From Ottowia beijingensis (GTDB lineage Bacteria; Pseudomonadota; Gammaproteobacteria; Burkholderiales; Burkholderiaceae_C): a stretch of DNA of 64,000 nt. The notes beneath the pieces are model-generated. The model was not told the origin of the DNA. It did no database searches and saw only the letters and a program-made list of their open reading frames with translations. The stretch covers positions 3,100,001 to 3,164,000 of the forward strand of contig NZ_JACCKX010000001.1 in assembly GCF_013423955.1 (NCBI RefSeq). Reading direction: 5' to 3'. Shown here piece by piece: positions 9,543 to 20,306 of this stretch. The position numbers were made by a program, and so were the translations under genes. Position 1 is the stretch's first letter; every line of letters begins with the position of its first letter.

Positions 9543-10820
9543 TCACTGCAGGAACGGCAGCTGCGTAAAGAACTGCAGCACCGCCGCGTTCACCAGATCG
9601 ACGAAGAACGCGCCCACCATCGGCACGATCAAAAAGGCCTTGTACGACGCGCCATAGCGGTCGGTGATGGCCTGCATGTTGGCAATCGCCGTGGGCGTGG
9701 CGCCCATGCCGAAGCCGCAGTGCCCGGCGGCCAGCACGGCCGAGTCGTAGTCGCTGCCCATCACCTTGAAGGTCACGAAGGCGGCGTACAGCATCATCAC
9801 GCCGACCTGCGCGAACAGGATCACCATCACCGGCAGCGCCAGGTCGGTCAGCTCCCACAGCCGCAGCGACAGCAGCGCCATGGCCAGAAACAGCGACAGC
9901 GAGGCGTTGCCGAACACGTCGATGGCGCGGTCGAACATGTCGAAGTTGAAGAAGTGCGTGAGCACGTTGCGGATCACCACGCCGCCGCCCAGCGCCCACA
10001 CGAAGGTCGGCAGCTCGAACACCGTGCCCTTGGCCACCGTGGTCATCACGCCGGCAAAGGCCATGCAGGCGGCAAACAAGGCCAGCGTCTCGATGGTGGA
10101 CGAGGCGGTGATCAGCCGGATCTCGTCCGGCTTGTCGAACATGGCGGCGTCGGGTTCGTCGCCGGCCTCGGTGTGGCGCGTGCTGTACAGCGACTGCGCC
10201 GCGGCCACGGCCTCCACCTCGGTCTGCCGCGTGGGCGGGGCCAGCTTGCTGTGGCCAATGCGCTTGATCAGGTGCTTGGCCACCGGCCCGCCGATCAGCC
10301 CGCCCGCCACCAGGCCGAAGGTGGCCGTGGCGATGCCCAGCGTGGTGGCGCCGGTGATGCCGTACTTGCTCTCCAGCACCGGCCCCCAGGCGCCGGCCGT
10401 GCCGTGGCCGCCGGTGAGCGTGATGGAGCCGGTGACCAGCCCGATCAGCGGATCGAGCCCCAGCGCCGCCGCCAGGCCCACGCCCACCGTGTTCTGCACC
10501 ACGATGAACACGGCCACCACCATCAAGAACACCGCCAGCGGCTTGCCGCCGGCCCTCAGGCGCGTGAAGTCGGCGCTGAGGCCGATGGACGAGAAGAACA
10601 TCAGCATGAAAGCCGTCTGCAACTGTGTCTGGAACTTGAAGGTGAGCCCGAAGAACACGTTGAGCAGGAACACGATGACGCCCGCCACCAGCCCGCCCGC
10701 CACCGGCTCGGGGATGTTGAAGTCCGACAGGAACCTGACCTTGACCACCAGAAAGCGGCCCAGCAGCAGCACCAGGGTGGCCAGGATCATGGTGTAGTAG
10801 CCGTTCAGTTCGATTTCCAT
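9543..10820 (-). CDS. gltS: Sodium/glutamate symporter
   Basis: 425-aa inner-membrane carrier of the GltS (ESS) family that imports glutamate with Na+. About ten hydrophobic segments in two halves are visible, each half with a glycine-rich re-entrant loop: ITLTGGHGTAGAWGP near residues 135-149 and GHCGFGMGATPTAIAN near 366-381. Length matches the family. Start is the ATG at 10820, preceded on the minus strand by an AGGA-type ribosome site. It is followed downstream by a family B element and the terminator of the opposing gene. Confidence 0.9.
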   Translation of the reverse strand: MEIELNGYYTMILATLVLLLGRFLVVKVRFLSDFNIPEPVAGGLVAGVIVFLLNVFFGLTFKFQTQLQTAFMLMFFSSIGLSADFTRLRAGGKPLAVFLMVVAVFIVVQNTVGVGLAAALGLDPLIGLVTGSITLTGGHGTAGAWGPVLESKYGITGATTLGIATATFGLVAGGLIGGPVAKHLIKRIGHSKLAPPTRQTEVEAVAAAQSLYSTRHTEAGDEPDAAMFDKPDEIRLITASSTIETLALFAACMAFAGVMTTVAKGTVFELPTFVWALGGGVVIRNVLTHFFNFDMFDRAIDVFGNASLSLFLAMALLSLRLWELTDLALPVMVILFAQVGVMMLYAAFVTFKVMGSDYDSAVLAAGHCGFGMGATPTAIANMQAITDRYGASYKAFLIVPMVGAFFVDLVNAAVLQFFTQLPFLQ

Positions 10821-10865
10821 GCCGATGTCCTTTCTTGCTTTTCGGGTTCTCAGGCGCCGCGGCGG

Positions 10866-12197
10866 TCAGCGCCTGAAGGGTGATCGATTTTCCAGATGTT
10901 CCATGTAGCCGTCGATACCCTCGGCTTCGCGCGCCAGAAAGCGCCCCACCGCGTCGGCGAAGGCCGGGTGCGCCAGCCAGTGGTGGCTGGCCGTGGGCAC
11001 CGGCATCAGCGCACGCGCCATCTTGTGCTCGCCCTGCGCGCCGCCCTCGAAGCGCGCCACGCCGTGGCGGATGCACCAGTCGATCGGCTGGTAGTAGCAG
11101 GCCTCGAAATGCAGGCAGTCCACGCGCTCCAGCGCGCCCCAGTAGCGGCCGTAGGCGATGGGGGCAGCGGGCGCGGCGGCCAAGGCGGGTGGGGCGGGCG
11201 GCGGCGTGCCCGCGCCGGTCGCCGGCGCTTCATGCTGTTCGTTCGCGGCTTCCGCCGCTCCTACCCGGCCCGGGGCCGCGCCATCCTTGTAGGAGCGGCG
11301 GAAGCCGCGAAAATCAGCTCCCATTGCGCCCCCAGCGCCCGCCGAATCAGCGCCAACAGCTATCAAACTGGAAGCAATCGGCGCCCCCTCGCGTTCGGCG
11401 ATGAACAACACCCACGCATCGGCCATGTCGCGCGCCATGGCGTCGAAGAAGGCCGGCGTCAGGTACGGCGCGTTGCCGTGCTCCAGGTAGGTGCGCTCGT
11501 AGCAGCGATAGAAGAAGGCCCAGTCCGCCGGCGCGATGTCGGCGCCGCGCGCCCAGTGAAAGCGCACGCCCGCCTCGGCCACCTTGCGCCGCTCCTGGCG
11601 GATCTTCTTGCGCTTGTCCTGCGACAGCGAGGCGAGGAAGTCGTCGAAGCTGGTGAAGGGGCGCGCCTCGGCCGGGTGGCGGTTCTTCCAGTGAAACTGC
11701 ACCTGCTGGCGCTGCATCAGGCCCGCGGCCTCGCACGCCGCGTGGTCGGCCGCATCGCCATACAGCACGTGCAGCGACGACAGCCCTTGCGCCTCGCACC
11801 AGTCCACCAGCGCCCGCACCAGCGCCGCGCGCGTTGCCGCATCGCGCGCCAGCAGGCGGCTGCCCGGCACCGGCGTGAACGGCACCGCCACCAGCGCCTT
11901 GGGGTAGTAGCGCAGGCCGTGCTCGGCATAGGCGTTGGCCCAGGCCCAGTCGAACACGTATTCGCCATACGAATGCGCCTTGACGTACAGCGGGCAGGCG
12001 GCGGCCAGTTCGGCGCCGTCCCACAGCAGCAAGAAGCGCGGCGCCCAGCCCGTGCCCGGCACCGCGCTGCCGCTGTCGTGCAGGGCGGCCAGGTAGGCGT
12101 GGCGGATGAAGGGCGTGGGCGTGGCCTGGGTGGCCAGCAGCGCGTTCCATGAATCGGCGTCGATCCGCCGCGGGTCGTCCACCCACTGCACGCGCAT
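10866..12197 (-). CDS. FemAB-like/GNAT acyltransferase (PF04339 type) with repeat-derived insert
   Basis: 443-aa protein of the group annotated as peptidogalycan biosynthesis or GNAT N-acetyltransferase. It has two acyltransferase-like halves, a basic DKRKKIRQERRK segment near residue 195, and family motifs such as YGRYWG and LHFEACYYQPIDWCI. Between residues about 278 and 342 the expected short linker is replaced by some 60 residues of low-complexity sequence. These are encoded by a family A repeat (11336-11378) and an inverted repeat of family G (11240-11322). The frame stays open, so the protein may tolerate the insertion. Substrate unknown. Confidence 0.75.
   Translation of the reverse strand: MRVQWVDDPRRIDADSWNALLATQATPTPFIRHAYLAALHDSGSAVPGTGWAPRFLLLWDGAELAAACPLYVKAHSYGEYVFDWAWANAYAEHGLRYYPKALVAVPFTPVPGSRLLARDAATRAALVRALVDWCEAQGLSSLHVLYGDAADHAACEAAGLMQRQQVQFHWKNRHPAEARPFTSFDDFLASLSQDKRKKIRQERRKVAEAGVRFHWARGADIAPADWAFFYRCYERTYLEHGNAPYLTPAFFDAMARDMADAWVLFIAEREGAPIASSLIAVGADSAGAGGAMGADFRGFRRSYKDGAAPGRVGAAEAANEQHEAPATGAGTPPPAPPALAAAPAAPIAYGRYWGALERVDCLHFEACYYQPIDWCIRHGVARFEGGAQGEHKMARALMPVPTASHHWLAHPAFADAVGRFLAREAEGIDGYMEHLENRSPFRR
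11240..11322. repeat. Inverted repeat, family G, inside a coding region
   Basis: CGCGGCTTCCGCCGCTCCTAC on one side and its reverse complement on the other, about 40 bp apart. A half copy is at 40445-40471. It is read in frame inside the acyltransferase gene. Confidence 0.65.
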
Positions 12198-12203
12198 CGT
12201 GGC

Positions 12204-12629
12204 TTACTCCAGGTCGAAGTGAAACGGCAGCACGGCGGTGGCGGGCGCGTAGTTGCCCACTACCGGCGGCAGCGTGCAGCGGCGCGCGATGGCCAGCGCG
12301 GCGCGTTCCAGCGCCAGCGTGGCGGCACGGCGCTGCGCGGCTGGCGGGTCGGGATCGCGCTCGGAATGGATGGTCAACTGCGAAGGCTCGACCAACCGCG
12401 CCTGCGTCACGTGGCCCTGCAGATCGACCGTGAGCTGCACGCGCACCTGGCCCTGCAGGCCGATGCGCATGGCGGTGGCCGGATACCGCACAGGCGGGCA
12501 GGTCTGCGATGCCATGGGCCGCGGCTCGGGTGGCGGTGGCTCGGGCGTGGGCGGCGTCTGGCAGGCCGCGAGCACGGCGGCGGCCAGCGCCACCAGGCCG
12601 AAGTGTGGGTGGGGTGCCAGGCGATGCAT
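12204..12629 (-). CDS. Lipoprotein with TonB-like C-terminal domain
   Basis: 141 aa. The signal peptide ends in a lipobox (LAAC, Cys about 22), followed by a proline-rich linker (residues 25-38) and a TonB-C-type domain with VRYPATAMRIGLQGQVRVQL. The layout (lipid anchor, proline spacer, TonB-C fold) is that of small periplasmic energy-transducer-like proteins, but no ExbB/ExbD genes are nearby. Its stop is 6 bp before the start of the acyltransferase gene, so the two are probably co-transcribed. Confidence 0.65.
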   Translation of the reverse strand: MHRLAPHPHFGLVALAAAVLAACQTPPTPEPPPPEPRPMASQTCPPVRYPATAMRIGLQGQVRVQLTVDLQGHVTQARLVEPSQLTIHSERDPDPPAAQRRAATLALERAALAIARRCTLPPVVGNYAPATAVLPFHFDLE

Positions 12630-12784
12630 GGCCGCCAGCTTACCCCGGCGGGCCGGCCATCCCGTGCGGCCATGACAGCCCTGACCTGAGCGAGGGCAGG
12701 GTGCTGCGCGTCAGCAGCCCGAACGCGCGGGTGCACGGCCATCGATGCAACGGCACGGCCAGCTCCGGTCCATGGGCTCGTTCA

Positions 12785-12942
12785 CATTCCAGATGAAAGC
12801 TGCCATATCTCGTCATTCCGGCGCAAAGCCTGCCCCGTACCGCGACACGCAGCCGCAATCCAGACGGCATGTGCGGAGCAACATGGATCCCGGCCTTCGC
12901 CGCAATGACGGTGATTGACGCATTGCATTGGAAATGGAATCA
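12785..12942. repeat. REP/BIME-like repeat, family D copy 1
   Basis: Begins ATTCCAGATGAAAGCTGCC and contains CGTCATTCCGGC, GGATCCCGGCCTTCGCCG and ends GAAATGGAAT. It aligns with 24921-25052, but the central hairpin arm is replaced by unrelated bases. The remaining sequence of the 12630-13091 gap shows nothing I can assign. Confidence 0.65.
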
Positions 12943-13091
12943 CCCCTGCGCGGCACGCTGGGGGCCGAGCACTGCGGCGGGTTCGTCGTGCGTGTGTCCG
13001 CACCGCATGGCGCCCAGGCCGTGCGGCTTCCAGACTCCAGCGTACCGCCGGGCAGGGTGCCGCCAGGGCGCCCTGCGCTCGCAGCCGCCGC

Positions 13092-14426
13092 TCAGCCCCG
13101 GCGCAGGCGCCGCGCGCCCAGCCCGGCGGCGGCCAGGCCCAGCAGCATCAAGCCCCATTGCCACAGCGTGGGCACGGCGGTCACGGCCGCAACCGGGGCA
13201 GCCTGCGGCGTGACGGCCACGGGGGCTGATGCAGCGCCCGTGCCCACGGCGTTGACGGCGGCCACGGTGCAGTCGTAGGTGGTGCCGTTGGTCAGGCCGG
13301 CAACCACGATGGGGCTGGCCGCGCCGGTGGCGGTGACGGCGGTGCCGCCGCCCTGCGGGGTGCAGCTGGCCTGGTAGCCGGTGATGGGGCTGCCGCCGGT
13401 GTCGGCGGGTGCGGTGAAGGCCAGGCTGGCCTGGGTGGGCGCTGCGGTGGCGGTCACGCCCGTGGGCGCGGCCGGCACGGTGGCCATCGGTGTCACCGCC
13501 GCCGGCGCCGAAGGCACGCTGCCGCCGGCGGCGTAGAGCGTGGTCACGGTGCAGTCGTAGAGGGTGCCGTTGGTCAGGCCGGGAACCACGATGGGGCTGC
13601 CGGCGCCATTGGCGCTGACGGCGGTGCCGCCGCCCTGCGGGGTGCAGCTGGCCTGGTAGCCCGTGACCGGGTTTGCCGCATCGGGCGGGGTGGCGTGAAG
13701 GCCACGGTGGCCTGGGCATTGCCGGCCGTGGCGGTCACGCCGGTGGGCGGCAGGTTGAAGCTGATGTCGAGGTTGTCCATGGCGAAGTGCACCCAGCCCA
13801 CCCCGCCCCCAGTCGGATAGCCGTGGCTTGTGCCGCCCGCCGCTGACATGTTCACGCGGTCGATCTGGCTCAGGTTCAAGGTCACCAGCGTGGGGGCGGT
13901 GGCCGACAGCGTGTGCGTGGTGGTCGACACCGCCGCGCCTTCACGGTAGGCGACGATGGTGACAATCAGGTCGTCGTTCCACGCGCCCGTGAGGTACACG
14001 CTATTGAAGTTGAACTTGGTGCCGCCGGGGGCGGTGACGGTGAATTCGGCGGGGAAACCGCCCCGTTGTACGCCACATGGCTGCCCGAGACGCGGCCGGC
14101 GTTGTAGCCGGAGTTGCCGTCCCACGCCGTTGCACCATCAATGCAGTCGAAATTGCTCCAGTTCAGCCCGGCGTAGCCGTTGGGGATGAGCGTGCCCCAA
14201 GCACTGCAGGTCAGATCATCAAACGTGATGACGGCGGCCTGCGCCCCAGCGGGTGCGGCGGCCAGGCCCAGCGCCAGGCCCAAGGGCGCCAGCGCCGCGA
14301 GCGCGCGGCCCCAAAGCCCTTTCAGGCGAACAACGGTTGACGGCTGACGACTGACGGCTGACGGCTGACGGCTGACGGCTGACGGCTGACGGCTGACGGC
14401 TGACGGCTGACGGCTGACGGGTGCAT
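13092..14426 (-). CDS. IPTL-CTERM surface protein with fibronectin-III-like repeats, frame-disrupted
   Basis: Secreted protein. A hydrophobic signal segment (about 14275-14330) is followed by a lectin-like N-terminal domain (AVITFDDL..., an autotransporter/PEP-CTERM-style exoprotein fold by inference). Then come two or three fibronectin-III-like repeats (PTGVTAT ... NGTTYDCTV) and a C-terminal sorting tail VPTLWQWG, hydrophobic helix, ARRLRRG, the IPTL-CTERM arrangement. Single bases are missing at about 14056 (G-run) and 13690 (C-run). The likely ATG at 14426-14424 has a GAGGA ribosome site. It is out of frame with the rest because of a 7-bp tandem repeat (see findings), so the true start is uncertain. 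Confidence 0.6.
14337..14420. repeat. Heptanucleotide tandem repeat (CTGACGG)
   Basis: Ten perfect CTGACGG units (14351-14420) plus two degenerate ones (14337-14350). It lies between the best start codon and the signal peptide of the IPTL-CTERM gene. On the minus strand all three frames read through it as a SRQPSAV heptapeptide repeat. Confidence 0.9.
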
Positions 14427-14562
14427 GTAGGCGTCCTCGAATGACAGAGCGGGCCAATGTAACATTTTGCAATCCAACCGGCAAGGCCGGCCAGCCTGCT
14501 CGGCCGGCCCATGGGTGGCCGCCCGGTTACGATGCGGGCCATTGTTGTTGCCCCAGCCCGCC

Positions 14563-16583
<2,021 letters not shown>

Positions 16584-16627
16584 TCCGCGCCCCCACGCGC
16601 CGCCCGCCGGCGGCGCAGCGTCACCGC

Positions 16628-16665
16628 AAGGGTTCGCTCTGGCTTGGCCGGCGAACCCTTTTGCT
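16628..16665 (+). terminator. Rho-independent terminator after nadE-glnB
   Basis: Ten-base stem AAGGGTTCGC (16628-16637) with GCGAACCCTT (16651-16660), followed by TTGCTTT. Confidence 0.8.
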
Positions 16666-16853
16666 TTGGGGTGGCGCCCGGCCGTGGCGGGCTGGCGCCG
16701 AAGCGGGCCAGCGTGATTTATTTGACGCGCCGCCGTGGTGCGACCGCGACTTTGCGTCATCTTGGCGTCAGGATTTGAGAACCAATTTCCTAGAATGCTG
16801 TGCATACACAGGATGTAACCTGAACTTTTTTGTACAGAAGCAGTGGGATTGTG

Positions 16854-18074
16854 ATGCGCAAGGGTTTCGAGAAGTTGTCGCGCCGCCAGGTGTTGGCGCG
16901 CGGTGTGTCGGTGGTCGGGGCCGCCTCGGGCGTGCTGGGGGCGGGCCATGTGCTGGCGCAGGCGGCGCCGGCGGCCGCGCCGGCCAGGTTCAAGGTGGGC
17001 CTGATGCTGCCCTACAGCGGCACCTACGCCAAGCTGGGCGAGGCCATCGAGAACGGCATGCGCATGGCCGTGGCCGAGAAGGGCGGGCGCCTGGCCGGGC
17101 GCGAGGTGGAGTGGATCAAGCTGGACGACGAATCCGAACCCAAGAAGGCCGATGCCAACGCGCGCCGCCTGGTGCAGCAGGACAAGGTGGATGTCATCGT
17201 CGGCACCGTGCACTCGGGCGTGCAGATGGCGATCCAGAAGGTGGTGGCCGAGAGCGGCACGCTCAGCATCATCCCCAACGCCGGCGTGCACGCGGTGACG
17301 CGCAACGCCTGCCTGCCCAACGTGTTCCGCACCTCGTTCACGATGGGGCAGCCCACGGTGGCGCTGGGCCAGGCCATGATCGAGCGCAAGGCGCGCCGCG
17401 CCGTGTGGGTCACGTGGGACTATCCGGCCGGCGCCGACTCGCTGGAGGGCTTCCGCGAGGGCTACGTCAAGGCCGGCGGCAGCATCGTGAAGGAGCTGAA
17501 GGTGCCGTTCCCCAGCACCGACTTCAGCGCCGTGCTGGCCGAGATCGCGCAGCTCAAGCCCGACGCCGTTGCCTGCTTCTTCGCCGGCGGCGGTGCGGTC
17601 AAGTTCATGCAGGACTACGAGAAGGCCGGGTTGCGCCACCGCATTCCGCTGTACGGCTCGGGCTTTCTGACCGAGGGCGTGCTGGGCGACACCGGCACCG
17701 CGGCCGAAGGCATCTTGACCACGCTGCACTACAGCAACCTGCTGCCGTCGGTGCGCAATGGCGAGTTCCGCTACACCTATTCGCGCACCTTCCGCAGCGA
17801 GCCCGACGTGTACGCCATGCAGGGCTACGACAGCGGCCTGCTGCTGCGCCAAGGCCTGGAGGCGGTACAGGGCGACACGGGCAAGCGCGAGCAGCTCTAC
17901 GGTGCCATGGAGGCGGCCGTCATCGACAGCCCGCGCGGCCAGTGGCGCATGGGCAAGGCGCACAACCCGGTGCAGGACATCTACCTGCGCACCGTGGCCA
18001 ACGGCGAGAACCGCATCATCGGCGTGGCCGCCAAGGCGCTGGAGGATTCGGGTGCCGGCTGCAAGCTGGCCTGA
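16854..18074 (+). CDS. ABC transporter substrate-binding protein, branched-chain amino acid type (Peripla_BP_6)
   Basis: 406-aa periplasmic protein. The Tat-type signal peptide has LSRRQVLARG at residues 8-17 and cleavage near LAQA. The mature domain begins FKVGLMLPYSGTYAKLGEAI, the LivJ/UrtA-like ligand-binding fold. No permease or ATPase gene is adjacent, so it is an orphan binding protein here, as is common in Comamonadaceae. GTG 16851 directly before the ATG is an alternative start. Ligand unknown; aromatic acids, amides and amino acids are all known for this family. Confidence 0.85.
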   Translation: MRKGFEKLSRRQVLARGVSVVGAASGVLGAGHVLAQAAPAAAPARFKVGLMLPYSGTYAKLGEAIENGMRMAVAEKGGRLAGREVEWIKLDDESEPKKADANARRLVQQDKVDVIVGTVHSGVQMAIQKVVAESGTLSIIPNAGVHAVTRNACLPNVFRTSFTMGQPTVALGQAMIERKARRAVWVTWDYPAGADSLEGFREGYVKAGGSIVKELKVPFPSTDFSAVLAEIAQLKPDAVACFFAGGGAVKFMQDYEKAGLRHRIPLYGSGFLTEGVLGDTGTAAEGILTTLHYSNLLPSVRNGEFRYTYSRTFRSEPDVYAMQGYDSGLLLRQGLEAVQGDTGKREQLYGAMEAAVIDSPRGQWRMGKAHNPVQDIYLRTVANGENRIIGVAAKALEDSGAGCKLA

Positions 18075-18086
18075 TGGCTCCGCGGC

Positions 18087-18147
18087 TTGCTTTTGATTCG
18101 ATAGCTGCCGGCGCTTGACTGGCGCCGGCTGAAGGCCGAAAGGCTTG
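18087..18147. repeat. Intergenic repeat, family A copy
   Basis: TTTTGATTCGATAGCTGCCGGCGCTTG then GCGCCGGCTGAAGGCCG and a GGCTTGAAA tail. It begins 13 bp after the stop of the binding-protein gene. Confidence 0.75.
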
Positions 18148-18184
18148 AAAAAGCGCCTGAACCCCGGTGGGGCAGGCGCTTTTT
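18148..18184 (+). terminator. Rho-independent terminator
   Basis: Stem AAAAAGCGCCTG (18148-18159) with CAGGCGCTTTTT (18173-18184), directly after the family A repeat and ending the binding-protein transcript. Confidence 0.85.
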
Positions 18185-18325
18185 CATGGCGCTTCGGCAG
18201 GGCCCTGCGCGCCTGCGTGCGCTGGCTGGCGCGTGCCCGCGTCGCCGCCGCGACAAAGCAGCGTATCGCCCCCGCGGTGCCCGCGCTAGGATTGAATCCA
18301 CAGATTCAAAGGAGACCTTTCGCCC

Positions 18326-20026
18326 ATGCGCCCGCACCACAAGTTCTGGCCGCCCCGCCTGCCGCACGCCATCACCCCGCCCGCCACCTCGCTGTGGCAG
18401 AACCTGGCCATCAGCGCGCTGCGCTACCCCGACAAGCCGGCCATCGTGTTCTTCGGCACGGTGATGACCTGGGCGCAGCTGAAGGCCGCCGCCGAGCGCC
18501 TGGCGGCCTACCTGCAATCGCTGGGTGTGCAAAAGGGCGACCGTGTGGTGCTGAACATGCAGAACTCGCCGCAGCTGGTGGTGGCGCACTTCGCCATCCT
18601 GCGCGCCGACGCGGTGGTGGTGCCGGTGAACCCGATGAACCGCGCCGAGGAGCTGAAGCACTACATCACCGACCCGGACGCCAAGGTGGCCATCACCACC
18701 GCCGACCTGGCCGGCGAGCTGGCCCGCGCCAGCGACGCGCTGCCCGAAGGCCAGCGCCTGCAGCACCTGATCGTCACCCAGTTCACCGACGCCTTCGACG
18801 GCAACGTGGAAGGCAACGACGCCCCGCCCGAAACCTGGCGCGACTGGCTGCTGACGCACCACGCGCTGCCGGCGCTGGCCGGCGGCCAGGTGCATGCGTG
18901 GAAGGATGCGCTGGCCTTCGACGGCCCGCTGGCCGAGGCCACCGCCGGCCCGCAGGACCTGAGCGTGCTGCCCTACACCAGCGGCACCACCGGCCTGCCC
19001 AAGGGCTGCATGCACACGCACGCCTCGATCATGCACAACGCCGTGGCCTGCGCGCTGTGGAGCGTGGCCACCGCCGAAACCGTGGGCCTGGTGGTGGTGC
19101 CGATGTTCCACATCACCGGCATGGTGGCGGTGATGCACGCCTCGGTGTATGCGGGTGCCACCATGATCCTGATGCCGCGCTGGGACCGCGAACTGGCCGG
19201 GCGCCTGATCTCGCGCTGGAAGGTGACCAACTTCACCAACATCCCCACCATGATCATCGACCTGCTGGCCAGCCCCAACTTCGCCAGCTTCGACCTGACC
19301 AGCCTGAAGACCATCAGCGGCGGCGGTGCGGCCATGCCGCAGGCGGTGGCGCAGCGCCTGTTCGACGCCTACGGCCTGCGCTACGCCGAGGGCTACGGCC
19401 TGACCGAGACCGCCGCGCCTTCGCACCAGAACCCGGTGGACCACACCAAGCAGCAGTGCCTGGGTATCCCGTTCATGAGCACCGACGCGCGCGTGGTCGA
19501 CCCGGAAACTCTGAAGGAAGTGCCGCAGGGCGAGCAGGGCGAGATCGTGATCCACGGGCCGGAAGTGTTCCAGGGCTACTGGAAGCGGCCCGAGGCCACC
19601 GAGGCCGCGTTCTTCGAGCTGGACGGCAAGCGCTTCTTCCGCTCGGGCGACCTGGGCCGGGTGGACGAGGACGGCTACTTCTTCATCACCGACCGCCTCA
19701 AGCGCATGATCAACGCCAGCGGCTTCAAGGTGTGGCCGGCCGAGGTGGAGGCGCTGATGTTCAAGCACCCGGCGATCCAGGAGGCCTGCATCATCGCCAC
19801 CAAGGACGCTTATCGCGGCGAATCGGTGAAGGCGGTGGTGGTGCTGCGGCCCAGCCACCAGGGCCAGGTGAGCGAGCAGGAGATCATCGACTGGTGCCGC
19901 GACCACATGGCGGTGTACAAGGTGCCACGCGTGGTGGAGTTTGCCGACGCACTGCCCAAGAGCGGCTCGGGCAAGGTGATGTGGCGCAGCCTGCAGGAGG
20001 CCGAGGCGAAGACTGGCGTGATGTAG
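18326..20026 (+). CDS. Long-chain fatty acid-CoA ligase family (AMP-binding)
   Basis: 566-aa acyl-CoA synthetase: carboxylate + ATP + CoA to acyl-CoA. The A3 P-loop YTSGTTGLPKG is near residues 215-225. GYGLTETAAP (A5), RSGDLG (A7) and a C-terminal KSGSGKVMWR with the catalytic lysine (A10) are all present. Length is typical for medium/long-chain ligases. Standalone gene. Its TAG stop abuts a family A repeat. The start at 18326 has AAGGAGA upstream. Confidence 0.88.
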   Translation: MRPHHKFWPPRLPHAITPPATSLWQNLAISALRYPDKPAIVFFGTVMTWAQLKAAAERLAAYLQSLGVQKGDRVVLNMQNSPQLVVAHFAILRADAVVVPVNPMNRAEELKHYITDPDAKVAITTADLAGELARASDALPEGQRLQHLIVTQFTDAFDGNVEGNDAPPETWRDWLLTHHALPALAGGQVHAWKDALAFDGPLAEATAGPQDLSVLPYTSGTTGLPKGCMHTHASIMHNAVACALWSVATAETVGLVVVPMFHITGMVAVMHASVYAGATMILMPRWDRELAGRLISRWKVTNFTNIPTMIIDLLASPNFASFDLTSLKTISGGGAAMPQAVAQRLFDAYGLRYAEGYGLTETAAPSHQNPVDHTKQQCLGIPFMSTDARVVDPETLKEVPQGEQGEIVIHGPEVFQGYWKRPEATEAAFFELDGKRFFRSGDLGRVDEDGYFFITDRLKRMINASGFKVWPAEVEALMFKHPAIQEACIIATKDAYRGESVKAVVVLRPSHQGQVSEQEIIDWCRDHMAVYKVPRVVEFADALPKSGSGKVMWRSLQEAEAKTGVM

Positions 20027-20078
20027 TTTTGATAGCTGCCAGCGCAGACCCAGATTGCGCTGGCGGCCCAAAAGCTGC
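20024..20078. repeat. Intergenic repeat, family A copy
   Basis: TTTTGATAGCTGCCAGCGC and the facing GCGCTGGCGGCCCAAAAGC. It begins at the stop codon of the acyl-CoA ligase gene and ends at the stop codon of the convergent DUF3149 gene. Confidence 0.7.
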
Positions 20079-20216
20079 TTACTGGTCGCGCGGCGGCTCG
20101 GACGCCTTGCGGATGAAGAAACGCACGAACCAGATCCCCATGAAGATCATGAAGATGATGCCGGCGATGCTCATGAGGCCATAGTCGGTGCCGAAGAGGT
20201 CTTGCCAGAGTTTCAT
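20079..20216 (-). CDS. Small membrane protein, DUF3149 type
   Basis: 45-aa protein starting MKLWQDLFGTDYGLMSIAG, then a single membrane helix (IIFMIFMGIWFVRFFI) and a short charged tail ending EPPRDQ. This matches the DUF3149 group of small Betaproteobacterial membrane proteins as I know it. Start ATG at 20216 with AAGGAAA upstream on the minus strand; stop TAA at 20079. Function unknown. Confidence 0.75.
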   Translation of the reverse strand: MKLWQDLFGTDYGLMSIAGIIFMIFMGIWFVRFFIRKASEPPRDQ

Positions 20217-20306
20217 CGTTGTTTTCCTTTCAAGCGAATAGCCATGCGGCGAGTGTGGCCTGTATGGTACCGGCGTGTCTTGATCCGGCTCAATGTTCGC
20301 AGCGGG

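Noticed and set aside
14337..14420. Possible CRISPR array
   Set aside because: The 7-bp units are directly adjacent with no spacers; it is a microsatellite.
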